The notes beneath the pieces were generated by a model. That model was not told the origin of the DNA, did not search any database, and worked only from the letters and a program-made list of their open reading frames with translations. From assembly GCA_038501195.1 (NCBI GenBank), contig JBBPUQ010000002.1, positions 4,596,001 to 4,660,000 on the forward strand: 64,000 nt of DNA, read 5' to 3'. Each line of letters opens with the position of its first letter. The stretch's first letter is position 1. A program made the translations under genes and the position numbers. Source of the DNA: Nemania diffusa (lineage: Eukaryota; Ascomycota; Sordariomycetes; Xylariales; Xylariaceae). Below, in pieces: positions 26,386 through 37,521 of the stretch.

Positions 26386-27192
26386 ATGCTGCCAACCCCC
26401 GATACCTCGCACGTAGCCTACGAGCGAGTCTACGAACCAGCCGAGGACTCCTTCCTCTTACTAGACGTGCTCTCCTCCGCCTCAGAGACCGCCTTCCTGC
26501 AAACCCATTTCCGCGCCTCCTCCCCATCCACCACCACCTCACCAGCACCCCTCGTGATAGAAATCGGCCCCGGCTCAGGCGTGGTGATCGCCTTCCTCAC
26601 CGCCCACGCGTCAACCCTCTTCGGCACGCGCTCCATCCTCACGGGCGCCGTGGACCTGAACGCGCACGCCTGCGCCGCGACGGCGGAGACGGTGCGCCGC
26701 GCCGTCGCCGCGAACCGGGACACGGCCGCGGGTTCCGGCGCGGGGTTCCTGGGGGCCGTGCAGGGGGATTTGGGGGCGCCGCTGCGGGACCGCAGCGTGG
26801 ACGTGCTCGTCTTCAACCCGCCCTACGTGCCCACCGCCGAGCTCCCCTCGCGGCCGCGGGGGGAAGCCCACGGTGGTGGTGGTGGTGACGAGAGTAGTGG
26901 TAGTGCAGGGAGAGGCGCGTTCGAGGAGGACTCGTATCTCCTAGCGCTCTCGTACGCGGGCGGCAGAGACGGCATGGAGACTACGGATAGGCTGCTTGAG
27001 AGCCTGCCGCGCGTGCTGTCCGATAGGGGGTGTGCGTACGTCCTGCTGTGCGCGCAGAACAAGCCGGCTGAGGTTAAGGAGCGCGTCCGGGGGTTGGGGG
27101 GAGGGGGATGGAGGGTCGAGACTGTGGGGTCGAGTGGGAAGCAGGCGGGCTGGGAGAAGTTGCAGATAATACGGATATGGAGGGAGTCATAG
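26386..27192 (+). CDS. MTQ2: eRF1 (release factor) glutamine methyltransferase catalytic subunit Mtq2/N6AMT1
   Basis: Class I SAM-dependent methyltransferase that, as a heterodimer with Trm112, methylates the glutamine of the GGQ motif in the release factor eRF1. The gene is a single exon of 268 residues. The N-terminus YEPAEDSFLLLDVL is the HemK/Mtq2 signature, followed by SAM motif I (EIGPGSG, residues 59-65), an acidic residue in the second strand (VDLN) and the catalytic NPPY (residues 144-147). The C-terminal strand ends in QIIRIW as in the family. It is about 45 residues longer than yeast Mtq2 (length from memory), partly through a Gly/Ser-rich insert at residues 157-172 just after the catalytic motif and an extra loop near residue 110. 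Base composition is very GC-rich. Identification is secure. Confidence 0.93.
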   Translation: MLPTPDTSHVAYERVYEPAEDSFLLLDVLSSASETAFLQTHFRASSPSTTTSPAPLVIEIGPGSGVVIAFLTAHASTLFGTRSILTGAVDLNAHACAATAETVRRAVAANRDTAAGSGAGFLGAVQGDLGAPLRDRSVDVLVFNPPYVPTAELPSRPRGEAHGGGGGDESSGSAGRGAFEEDSYLLALSYAGGRDGMETTDRLLESLPRVLSDRGCAYVLLCAQNKPAEVKERVRGLGGGGWRVETVGSSGKQAGWEKLQIIRIWRES

Positions 27193-27737
27193 ATAGTCAC
27201 GGAAGGGAATTAGGAAAAGAAACACACACATGCACATGCGCGCGTCTTGGGCGTAATTGCCATCCCCGTAGAAAGAATTAAGGGGTTCACACTCTCGTCA
27301 GATACGTTTGTATTGACATGATTATCTTGGGGGTAAGGCATGTCTTCGCCTCACATACACACATAAGATCGAAGACGAGTTTGAGGAAGCCCTGCCGGCT
27401 TGCTGGTATCAGAGTTTTGATTTCTTCTTGTGCTGGGGTGGTTTCCTAGCCTCTAACGCCGCATAAAATCGATTGGCCCTTCTATTCCTCCCCCCCACAC
27501 TATAATAATACGACAGCCTTAAGCAACTCTCGAGAGCGGGTGTCTCGAGCTGGATTCATGCGAGGCGGTCTCCTATTCCCTAGAAACGCGTAGGGTAGGC
27601 ATCAGCAAGTGACCACCATCCCCAGACGTTTTTCCCCCATGGTTTGTTTATTCGTTTGCCCATCTCGTCTCGTCATACCAGCACTCGTGTTTGCAGCCAA
27701 CAGAATAACGATGATATAAAATTGATTAGATTCTGCT
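27193..27737. other. Convergent intergenic region MTQ2 / SMD1
   Basis: MTQ2 and SMD1 converge here, so this is 3' untranslated and spacer DNA. A CA/CG-rich tract (27220-27245) follows the MTQ2 stop. No gene is visible. Confidence 0.5.
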
Positions 27738-28298
27738 CTACCGTCCACGACCACGTCCCCTGCCACGTCCACGGCCCCGCCCGCGTCCCATGGGTCCGCC
27801 TCGAGTGCCGCGGTCGGCGGCCTCCTTCCGTGCCTTGTTCTTGGGCTTGACAGAGTCGTCGATAAGCAGCGTGTCGAGCGGTAGCGAGTCCGGTAGGATG
27901 AAATAGCGGATCGTCGAGCCACGGATGTTCATTGTGTCTAGGGTGATGGGGTCTTGGCCGCGTGGTGTCATCTTGACCGCGCGTAGCGCCGTGTTCATCT
28001 GCGGCGAGACTGATGTGATGGTGCCATGTACGATTGTGCCTGTCACCCGCAAGTGTTAGTGGATTGAGCTGGTGGAGTGGGAGGTGTGAGTACTGCGGTG
28101 GAGAGAGCGAGCGAGGGAAGCTTTACCATTTTTCAGCTCAATCGTGACCGTCTCGTTGGCGCATTTCATCAAGAATCTGGAGAGGCATCATCAGCATCGG
28201 CGCGGTGGGTGGAGGAGCTTGGCAGCATTGGTTTCAGCACGTCGGCTTTGGTGCGAAGAGACAGTAGGTAGGGGTAAAGCTTACCTGACGAGCTTCAT
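27738..28298 (-). CDS. SMD1: Small nuclear ribonucleoprotein SmD1
   Basis: Core Sm-ring protein of the U1, U2, U4 and U5 snRNPs. Three exons: 28298-28285, 28176-28127 and 28039-27738, giving 121 residues; the first exon is only 14 bp (MKLVR split in the last codon). Introns are 108 and 87 bp with GTAAGC and GTAAAG donors. The assembled protein starts [23 protein letters not shown], the SmD1 Sm1 motif, continues with [15 protein letters not shown] and the Sm2 motif [22 protein letters not shown], and ends in an arginine-glycine tail (GRGRGRG repeats). Those RG dipeptides are the symmetric dimethylation sites read by Tudor-type factors in other eukaryotes. Length and order match the family exactly. 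Confidence 0.96.
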
Positions 28299-28928
28299 CT
28301 TGGCTGGTTGTCGACAATCTCGCTGTCGGGACGAATGCTAAAGTAGGCTCAGTGGTTGGATGTTTGTGCGTCGCGAGGCTGGTTTTCGCAGTGTTCTCTG
28401 TTGCAGGCCAAAGAATATAGAGGTAGGGTACGGTGAGGCTCAGAGCTCTATGTCACTTTTTAAGAAAATTGGAGAGCACTGTACTGAAGCTCTGCTAACA
28501 ATGGGTCACGTGATAGAGGTGATTCGACATAACCTGAACTACTCTCGGCGGTACCTCACATACCCCTGATATACTATAATAATATTGGTACGTAACATAG
28601 AGTTTAATTACTTGTAAATCTTGAAACAAGAATTAGAACATTGCGTAGATCTTATAGGACCTAGGCCGCTGGAAGAAGACTTCGTGAATATTGGGTATTA
28701 TCGCTTAGAGCGGTATGGAAAAATATCTTTGTACCCGAACCAGAATCGCTACTCGATGCATGATATCGTAACACTGCCTCCACTACCTACCTACATAGGT
28801 AGGTAATGCCCAACACGCGACGACTCGTAGAACCGTCAATATACACATGGTTGTACTGCTGTAATCGTACTGTCCATCATGTGCGTGCTCGTTTGGTTTT
28901 TTGGTTGTTTTTTAATTCCATTCTGTGC
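28299..28928. other. Intergenic region between SMD1 and PKR1
   Basis: Both neighbours are on the minus strand, so this is the SMD1 promoter and the PKR1 3' side. A palindromic CTACCTACCTACATAGGTAGGTA element lies at about 28783-28804. Short open frames at 28360 and 28621 lack recognisable content. Confidence 0.5.
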
Positions 28929-29396
28929 TCACTTATCCTTCTCATTCTCTGACACTTTCTCCCATTCGTCCTCAGTACTGGCAGCCGATTTAGACTCAGG
29001 CAACCCCTCCACAACGCGGTGCTTCAGATCTCCTACTTGCTCCTCTGGTTCGATCTCGCTGCTTCCCGATTTCGGATTGCTTCTAGCGACAATCGTTTCG
29101 ACTTCGGTTTCGCTATCGTCGGTTCCTTGCCGAGTAGATCTCTGTTCGGGTCGCGTCTTCTCGGCCTCTTCCCTCGCCTTCACGGCATTTAATTCAGCTG
29201 CAAACCAGTTGATAGCCCACCATAGCCCCCCTGACAAGAGAGACAAGGCGACGAAGTGCATGCTGTATGTTGCGACGAGAAGAATGAAGAGGACCAGCTG
29301 TAGGGCGGCGAAGGTAACGTTGGTTGCTATCAGAAGGGTTGGCGTTGTGCCAGGAATGAAGATAGACTCCCAAAGCTGCTCAGCAAAGCCCGCCAT
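28929..29396 (-). CDS. PKR1: ER membrane protein Pkr1 (V-ATPase assembly factor)
   Basis: Pkr1 is a small ER membrane protein needed for assembly of the vacuolar ATPase Vo sector. The ATG at 29396 was chosen because the family begins with a short Met-Ala-x-Phe peptide leading straight into the signature LWESIFIPGTTPTLLIATN; the frame stays open further upstream but that part is A+T-rich and non-homologous. Two membrane helices follow (VTFAALQLVLFILLVATY and MHFVALSLLSGGLWWAINW, residues about 25-65). The remaining 85 residues form a charged acidic tail ending EDEWEKVSENEKDK. The total is 155 residues with no intron, normal for filamentous fungi. Confidence 0.93.
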   Translation of the reverse strand: MAGFAEQLWESIFIPGTTPTLLIATNVTFAALQLVLFILLVATYSMHFVALSLLSGGLWWAINWFAAELNAVKAREEAEKTRPEQRSTRQGTDDSETEVETIVARSNPKSGSSEIEPEEQVGDLKHRVVEGLPESKSAASTEDEWEKVSENEKDK

Positions 29397-32300
29397 ATTG
29401 TTTTCAAGATCCAGAAATATGTGTAGGCGTAGAGCGACAAGAAATAAGTATCGTATAACAATGCGCGGCAATACGCGGTGGTGTTCTGTGGAGGTAGGGC
29501 AAATGGCGACAAAACCCAGAGATATGTACGCTGTGTGAATGTAAGGATTCGTTGACGCGAGGTGACGTGAGAACGAAATCGTGATCGGAACGCTTGATGG
29601 TCTTTATGTGACTCGCTTGTTGAGTTATGGCCAGAGTGCTCTTTAGGCAGTAACGATCGGTTCAGCCTTTGGCGCGAAAGGACAGAAAACAACTTCGACG
29701 ACAACGACGACGTGGACTTTGAAGTCGCGACCGTTGGAGATCGGCAAGGGAGCGGGGCACGCTGACTAGTACGGTGTACCTAACGGGGTGCCTAAAATCT
29801 TCGGTCGTGAACACTCGAGGGCTAATAGGAATGCGCAGCGTTGTGACGCTTAGGATGATTAGCGAGGCGAAATTGGTTCAGAATCAAAGTAAGTGTAAAT
29901 AGCAATTCCATGGTAACTAAATCAAGTCGAGAAAACTCACCAAGACACAAAGGGACACCCTAGTTTTAGGTAGGTTCTCATTACCCCTCTATTTTTGAAG
30001 ATTAGGCTACGTGCTTAGGTACCCAACAAGCTATACCTACCTGCCTACGTACAGCAGTTGGAGAGGGGGAGGGGCGAGGTGGGACATCTGCCAACGGATG
30101 TCGGGTCTTGTCTAGATTAAATCTAATTGGCCAACTCAACTGCCTCTTACTGGCGGAAGCTATCTACATAGCGCGAGATAGACATCCTTGATTGATGCCT
30201 TAGAAATACTCCAACACCATAGATACGCATTTAAATTTTCCATACGCACATATATCGGATACGATAGGGGACATCGTTTACTACGGTAGTGCCAGTTTTA
30301 CATATATACCTACTTGATTTACGTGATCTAATTAACTAGATAAATGCCTTGCTAGCAGTGTTGAGTCGCGAAGCCAAGGAGTTTTTCAGTCGAAATACAC
30401 TGGATAGTCTTCAAGCTACTTTGAGCCTATCACTATTAATAAAAGAAAACCGCGGGTTGTTGCTTGCGGCTGAATATAAGTTAGCAATTTACGATAATAC
30501 TATAATAATAATATCCCCTGGACGACACCGCGAACCCATTCTGCGTGCTACGGAAGATTTCTGTCGTCGAGGGATGGAGCTCCAGCTCTAGAGTCTTCAA
30601 TCTTCCCTTCTAGAATAGTTTCTTCTTCAGTTTGTTGATACGTAATAGTTATTCTATAATCGTTAATGTAGAGTAAATTTATAACCGAAACCTATCTTAT
30701 ACCAAGTCTCATCCCCTTAGACTTGGTATGTTATCGGCCGCACAGTTTCCAGTACTGAAGTCCGTTTATCTAATAGTTTTGCTCGGGGTTCTGTAATAGG
30801 TTTCCCTACCTAGTTTAGGTACATATCTAGAAGAGCGATGCAAGGTTGCGCATGGAAAATATTGTTCGCTTAGGAACGCCCCTGTGCTAACGAAGGTTTG
30901 GGGCGGGCTCTTAGACTACTACCTATTGTTCCTAAGGCAACATCACGTTACTATTTGATCAGCAATATCAATAGTGATTAGAAAGAGGCTAGAAAGGGCT
31001 ATCTCCATATCATCAATGATATGATTGTCAATCGAAGTTCCTTTACAGGGAAAGCTACCAACGAAGCGACTTATAACCATGAATATAGCTCTCGAGTATT
31101 CAAAGCAAGGTCGATTAAAAACTCGCTTTATAAATAAACGATCTGTGGTCGCGAGCCATAATGGGTCTGTCACCTTCGTAAGTTAGGCAGCACAAGAACA
31201 AGCTTTCAATTCTAGCTTTTCAGACTACTTCTGCTGCTCCTTGCTTTCCTTGGGGATGAATTTGTGCTGGTACCCGTGTCCTCTGCAGTGTTTAGGTCTT
31301 TTAGCTCTCCTTACTTGCATATTGCTCTAATTGTCCTTCATCTCAGCACGGGCATTATTTACCTTGCGGCACTACCTACCTATATACCTAAGTAGGTGTA
31401 TCAACTATGCTTGAGAAGTTGCCTGAAGGAGAACCTAGGTCTTCCCTCTTCCTCCGCTAGGAGTCCTTGGCCACGAACCTTGTAGTAAAGGGCGTCCTTC
31501 AATATGAATTTGCAGAGGATAGGACATCCTGCCTCCAGGCTCGATTTATTGTACTGATATTCCTAAAAAGAGGAGAATTGTAACCCCAAATTTGGTAGGT
31601 ATGCCTGTCATGTAAACGGTCAATGAGCGTCGCCTGCTATTATAGCCGCTTAGCTGTTGTAACTCTTGTCGCTCTCCCTTAGGTTGCTGTAGGTACATCT
31701 ATCAAATTTGATAAATTTGAATATGCTGAAGTATAATCAAGTTAACTGCCAAGTAAATACAGGCGAGCTATTACTCAATAGGAGTAGGTATTGTTAGTTA
31801 GTCCTGGTTTACGTAGTAGGTAGCGCGCAATCCTTCCCCCGGCAGACCCCGGAAAACTTCTAATAAGAGGATCTGCTAGTGGGGTTAGTGAGACATAAAG
31901 GCCCACTCTACCTACTTAAGCCTTAAGGTCGGCGTGCTGTAAGGTCCCTGGTCCCATAACCCCACGGTCAACGGTCAATGACGGGAGGGAGGCTTCAAAA
32001 GCAGGTGCAGCTAAAACAATACCAGCTGGACGGGCTTTCCGTACTGCTCCGACCTGCTTCTTTCCCACATAACATACTTACAAGAAAGCACCTAGGCAAC
32101 CTCTTGCACCGTCTGTCTATCTATCTATCGTGGGCTGCATACATATAATCGCCGTGGATGCTTACCTCTGTGCTTTATCTGCATATGTGCTTTGCTTTGT
32201 TCTACTCTGTATACCTACACTGTAGCAGCCTGCCGCACTCTTACCAGTCTCTTAAACCCCTGCGAATTTGGTGTCTATCTAAATCGTCCCGTCTGTCTCT

Positions 32301-32706
32301 GTCACTGCCACGCGCCAAACGCCAAACGCCAAACGCCAGACGCGAGGGGAATCCTGCGCAGTTTCTGTTGGCCAACCACGCTAGGCCTACATCAAAGGTA
32401 CTTAGCAGATTGCAGTAAAGAGGCTACTTGGGTGGGAAAGAAGAGCAAACACCTTAGCTCGGCCAGCTTGCCACCCACAAATAGCAACAAGCAACAACAC
32501 CAACTGTTGTTCCTACGCCTTTCGACACTCCCCTCTTGTTTCTCTCAAACTAACTATCCCAACAACCCCTCGCACCACGCCCAGAGGAGTCAAAGCTTCA
32601 AGGTCTTATCATCGCCTTAGTGACAGCTTACAGCTTGCCTGCCAAGGGATTTATATCACGCCTGTCTCAGATAGCAAACACAGAATACCACCAACGCAGT
32701 CTCACC
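29397..32706. other. 3.3-kb gene-free intergenic region
   Basis: No gene could be supported. An open frame at 29330-29704 (minus) overlaps PKR1 in another frame and looks like leader sequence. A perfect 11-bp inverted repeat with a 9-nt loop lies at 30699-30729. A minus-strand open frame of 76 residues (30943-31173) has no recognisable domain. Three perfect tandem copies of GCCAAAC plus one variant lie at 32314-32341, in the leader of the next gene. Confidence 0.5.
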
Positions 32707-35405
32707 ATGGCACCCGATGCCGATACGGGTTCCCGAGATATAGATGAACCTCCAGCCCTACATCCGCATGTACAGCACGATAATGATCATGAGTCGCTGG
32801 AACTTTCTGTTGGCGAGGCCCACCCTCGGGATTCCGCAGCACCAACCGTAAGCCAGCTTATGAAGTGCAAAAGTCGCGGATATGAGGGCACTAAAAGCAA
32901 GGAGATGCCACTGACACTTTTGGATCTTCCAGTCGACGTGCTGAGACTGATCGTGAACGAGGCAAGCACGACTCTAACCTACTGTGTACAACGAAGTAAT
33001 CTACTAACTGACAATCATTTATATAGCTCACCTATACCAACGATTTAACTGCACTGGCCTTGACTCACTCGGCCCTCTGTAAGCTAGCGGTGCCCAACAT
33101 CTATTCTCGCTTCGATATTGTTTGGCCCGACACCTCTACCCAGGCCGAAAACTCCAAGGGTGTTGATGCACTCTCTTATGGGCTGGCGACTTTGTGTCTC
33201 CCAAGCAGGTTTGCCGAGACAGCAAAACGCTCGCGTGGGACTGGTTTCGGAAAATCAAACGTCTCACATCGACTAGCCAACAAAAACCATGCCAAGTACA
33301 TCCGCAAGTTTTCAATTAGCAATGGCCCTCCTCAATGGACTTCGGAATATATGATTACTAAAGAAAGTGGCAAGATGCTAGGCACGCTAGTTGCTATTGC
33401 TGTTTCTAAGATGATCAACCTTGAAAATTTTGTGTGGGATATGCCTACCGGAGTTTTGTCTGACGTTTTCATGGCACTCTCATCCCTCGAGGACGGCCAA
33501 GGCCAGGCAAAACTTGAGAAGGTCTGGATCCGCTGGCATGATAGTTCGTCGAGGACTCCCCCTTCTACGTCTGGTTCGAGCCCTACGGCACTTCCGCCTC
33601 TTATGCCTCCCCCGGCACATCTTTTCCCTGGCACTATTTCTCACACTACCAACAACCATGCACCAGCTAATATTGATGGTACAACGCTACAGTCGAAGAG
33701 CTACGCCCAAGGTTGTGCAGAGTACCCAACCTTTAGTATTCTGCCTCCTTTGAAGAGTCTAACGGTTTTGGACATAGACGACCTCTCTTACCTGGATGAA
33801 ATGTCTGTCCTACTTGAGCGGTCCGCATCGCATCTTCGGGAACTTCGAGTTGGAATCTCTAAGACTGTTTATAATGATGATATATTCGCACTGCTTTGGG
33901 ATGGTGCCAATGTGCAACAGGTTGATCATGAGGCGGCGTGGCCGGGTGAAAGTCGAATCCCCACAACCAGGTTGGGAGGTGTATTAGGAGTATTGGTAGG
34001 CCGGATATACGACAGTAAGTATTATTTGAGATCACCTTATATCTCTCTTCAAACTCCCGCTTGAGCTAGTTTTAAAATTTACTGATGTAAAAACAACCTA
34101 GTCCGTAGAAAGAACATTGTGGAAAACAACGAGAGATTGGTGCTCGAACGCATGAAAACATTGGAAGTCGTGAGCAAGGAGGACAATACTACTCAGCTAC
34201 AGAAAAGCACCAATAATGACCCTACTGAGTTATGTTTGGGTAGGAAACGGCTAGATGGAAAGCTCAAGTTGGAAACTTTAGCACTCGAGAGAGTAACCCT
34301 GTCGATTGCAGTTTGTCTGCGAGCTATTGACTGGAGCAATATGACTAGTCTAACAATTTTGAGTTGCCGGCACTACGATCGTCTCTGGAAGGCATTGAGG
34401 CAGCAATTCCAGCCTACCCTTTCCGTTGAAAGCGATTCCATGCGGTATTCTCTGTGCTTAAAGCATATTTATACAGATCGAGCATCACCGGCCCTTCTCA
34501 GCTTTTTGAAGGAGACTATTGCACCTAACACAATGGAAACCATATTTTTATTAGATCGACAGGCTACACTAAAACCCCTCGTCACCTTGGAGCAGATTTT
34601 CAAGAGTACTATCAAACGGCACAAGAGCAGCTTAAAAAAGCTGCTTATTGACAGCTCAGAGAAAAAATCTACGGAGCTCGTGATCCCGGGAACACTTGGA
34701 CGCTGGAAGCATTGGGCCATTAGGGATGAATTTTTCTCTTACATCACGAGCGGTAGGATGACGAGTTTGAGAGAATTAGGCATGGTCATTGATTATAAGG
34801 ATTGGGTTAGTATAAATCTCGCTATATGCTTCCTAATTTGTGGTGTTGTATTCTGCTAACAGGATGAAACACAGCATCCGCTTCTTCAGCGACTGCCTCA
34901 GATGGCTAATCTGCGCTCCCTATATTTTCCGCATATGCTTGATCATCATTCGAACCCGTCACTAGAGCCGAAAGAGCTCGCACTCCAGATCGTGGATATC
35001 ATAAGTTTAAGAAGAGAGATACAGCTTGCCTACGTAGGACTCTGGCACAAGTGCTTCGAAATCGCAGAGATAAAACACAGTAACAGCGATAGAAATCGTT
35101 CTCAAGACAACCATAACCAATCTCCACATGCGGACGATGCAGATCACAGCGACGGCGACAGCGATGGCGAGGAGCAGACGACTGATGATGAAGATGAAGA
35201 TGATGACGACGTCCTCTTCGGCGTCGGCGATGGCGGCGGCGGCGGTGATGATCTCGCCGAGGAGGCGTCTGATGATGACCAATCAGAGGCCGACTCGTTC
35301 ATAGAAGAGGCAGCGAATGAGCCACTACCACGGCTGCGTCTTCGTGAAATTCTTTACTACGATGAGAAGGTGGAACTCTTTCGGGCACGACATTGCAAGT
35401 TATAG
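32707..35405 (+). CDS. F-box protein with acidic C-terminus
   Basis: Likely substrate adaptor of an SCF ubiquitin ligase; target unknown. Four exons: 32707-32961, 33027-34014, 34102-34805 and 34863-35405, giving 829 residues. The start has a good context (CACCATGG). The F-box begins at about residue 70 (LTLLDLPVDVLRLIVNE, continuing LTYTNDLTALALTHSALCKLAVPNIYSRFDIVWP) and is interrupted by the first intron. That intron has a GC donor (AG/GCAAGC) and a TACTAAC branch site. A GT donor 24 bp further on would also keep the frame but adds eight residues inside the F-box and leaves a 41-bp intron. The long middle part has leucine-rich-like segments but no clear repeat. The C-terminus has a strongly acidic run (about residues 725-765, Asp/Glu with Gly) and a short closing helix. 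No paralogue lies alongside; the second F-box gene is 2.1 kb downstream and is different. Confidence 0.82.
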
Positions 35406-37521
35406 GTACCGGGGCATCTTGCGGTCTAGCAGGCATCTTGCGCTAGACTACTGACGTGTTGGGGGATCATCTTGGCGTTCGGGTGGTCCTTTCCGAGAGT
35501 TTGGATTGGACCTACGGTACGGTACCCAGTTACCGGGACGGACGGGTTTCATGGTGGATATACTTATGATAGTGTAGGTAAGTACTGTATAAGAGGATGG
35601 GTGCTGCTCGATGCGATGAATAAAGGCGGATACCTACCTAGGCAAGATGAGTGGGCGATATTATAAGTAGGGAATTAGTGGGCGTTATTGGTGGGCAGTT
35701 GCTCGCCATCATATACCATGGTGATCGCCCATAAATAAGAGATCTACCTACGTACACACAGCTGGGTAGATGAAATGCATGCTGAGCTTGCTGCCTGTGT
35801 GTGCATATCGTACCTAGATAGACTACCTTCTAGATGGTATTTGCAGTACCGCAGGCGCATCACACTTACCTACTCGCCTACCTAGGTCCTACATACATGC
35901 AAGGTACCTATCTGCCTAGTCCACGTCTCACCTGTTTTTTTTTTCTTCTTGAGTTCTGGTCGTTCTCGTTACCAATCCTTCCTGTTGGGTAGCGATTCGG
36001 GGGGCCGCCCCGACCTACTAGCTACAGAATACTCATCTAGTATATGTTGACTACTGTACGGAATACCGACTAGACCAGGTAGTCTAGACTAAATAAAAAA
36101 AAGATATGCCTGTGCGTAGGCAGGCAGGCATGTAAGTAGTATCTTGATAGCTGGCGCAACGACCGGGTACCCTTGGCGACCCAGCATGACGCAGGCGAAT
36201 CACAGTGACGGGCTCGCAGGACGTTGCATCTTCGTCGCAGCTCACCGAGAAATCACAGTGTCAAGCTGCCTCGTGGAATCTAATGCAGGTACTAGAGAGT
36301 GGCAGGCCACAGTAGAAGACGCTACGGCGGCGAACTGTGCAGGATTCCCTCACCGTCACGTCGCCGTAACGTCCGTCTGGTTCGGGACAAGCATGGCTGG
36401 CATGGCGTGGGCTGGCATGGGCATGGGCTAGGTACGCATACCTAGCATGGCTAGCATGGCAGACAGATTCGGCAGCATGGGTATATTCCGTACATGGTTT
36501 ACAAGGGTGGATAGGCTCTGTGCAGTGCAGTGTGCAGGGTGGACGTGGGTGTGAGTGTGTAAGTGTGCGTGTGTGACACTTACCGCTACTATACCGCTAC
36601 TTTGGCGACCGTCTAAGTGTCTGATTTTGGATATTTTTTCGTGTTGCCTGTCATAAACTTGCTTGTCAGGCTCAGGCTGGATGGGCACAGAGTACTCTGA
36701 GGTATCTATCTATGTAGTCAGATTCACCCGACAGGACCCCAGCCCAGTCAGGCCAGTTCGGGCCACTCAAGCCAGTTCAAGCCAGCCAAAGCAGCCAGGG
36801 CACCAGCGCTCGGTCCAGTCATTCCACGAGAAAAAGAGCAGAGACCGTTGCTATACGTTGCTGCTTGCTGCTGCTGCTGCCCGTCAGATACACGCCCGTG
36901 GCTACGTGTGTCTCACCCTCACCGATATTTCTAGTCGTTTTTTATTAGGTATTCTATTTTTTTTTTGGTTTCGACCCTTGTCCTAAATCGGAGAGGCTTG
37001 CTGCAGAAAAGCACGAGAGCGCAAGTGAACGCCTCTCCGCCTCTTTTTTTTTCGATAAGTACGCTGCATGATCCTCCTTTCTGCCCGTCGCCTGGGTTTG
37101 CTGATGCATACTGTATTTCCTCGTTTGAACGCTCTTTCTTCCCTTGCATATAAGTCGAAGGGTCAATAAAGAAAGAAAGAATTAAATAAATAAATTAGAC
37201 AAGCGTGAAGCTTTCCCCTCCCACCTTATTTATATACATACATACCGCTGTCCCCGAGGATCCCGTTTTCTGTCTCGGCGTTCCGTGTTTATTCAATCCG
37301 GGGTTCTTCATCATCTTGGCGGAGTTTATCTGGCGGGTTTGCAGCAACCTGCAGTCATTATTGCTGTAGTAATATTTTCCCATCCCGCCTTTTTATCTGC
37401 CTGCTCGATTTTGTTATTATTATTGCCTTTCCCTTACCAGTCAGCAAAAAAGAACAACAACGCTCACGCTCAAACACACACTCTCTCTCTCGCTTCCGCC
37501 CTCCCGCAGTCCCGCCTCCCC
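35406..37521. other. Intergenic region with low-complexity repeats
   Basis: No gene supported. Imperfect tandem GGCATGGC/GGCATGGG units lie at 36391-36475 and include a perfect 7-bp inverted repeat CTAGGTA/TACCTAG around CGCA. A GT-rich tract is at 36545-36575, and a CCAG(T/C)(T/C)C-type direct repeat (GCCAGTTC and relatives) at 36737-36800. The last few hundred bases are pyrimidine-rich and likely the leader of the next gene. Confidence 0.5.

Noticed and set aside
26196..26888. 230-codon frame overlapping MTQ2
   Set aside because: Shadow frame; MTQ2 in the other frame has complete family motifs including NPPY.
29330..29704. 124-codon minus-strand frame upstream of PKR1
   Set aside because: Overlaps PKR1 in another frame, has no domain and is best explained as leader DNA.
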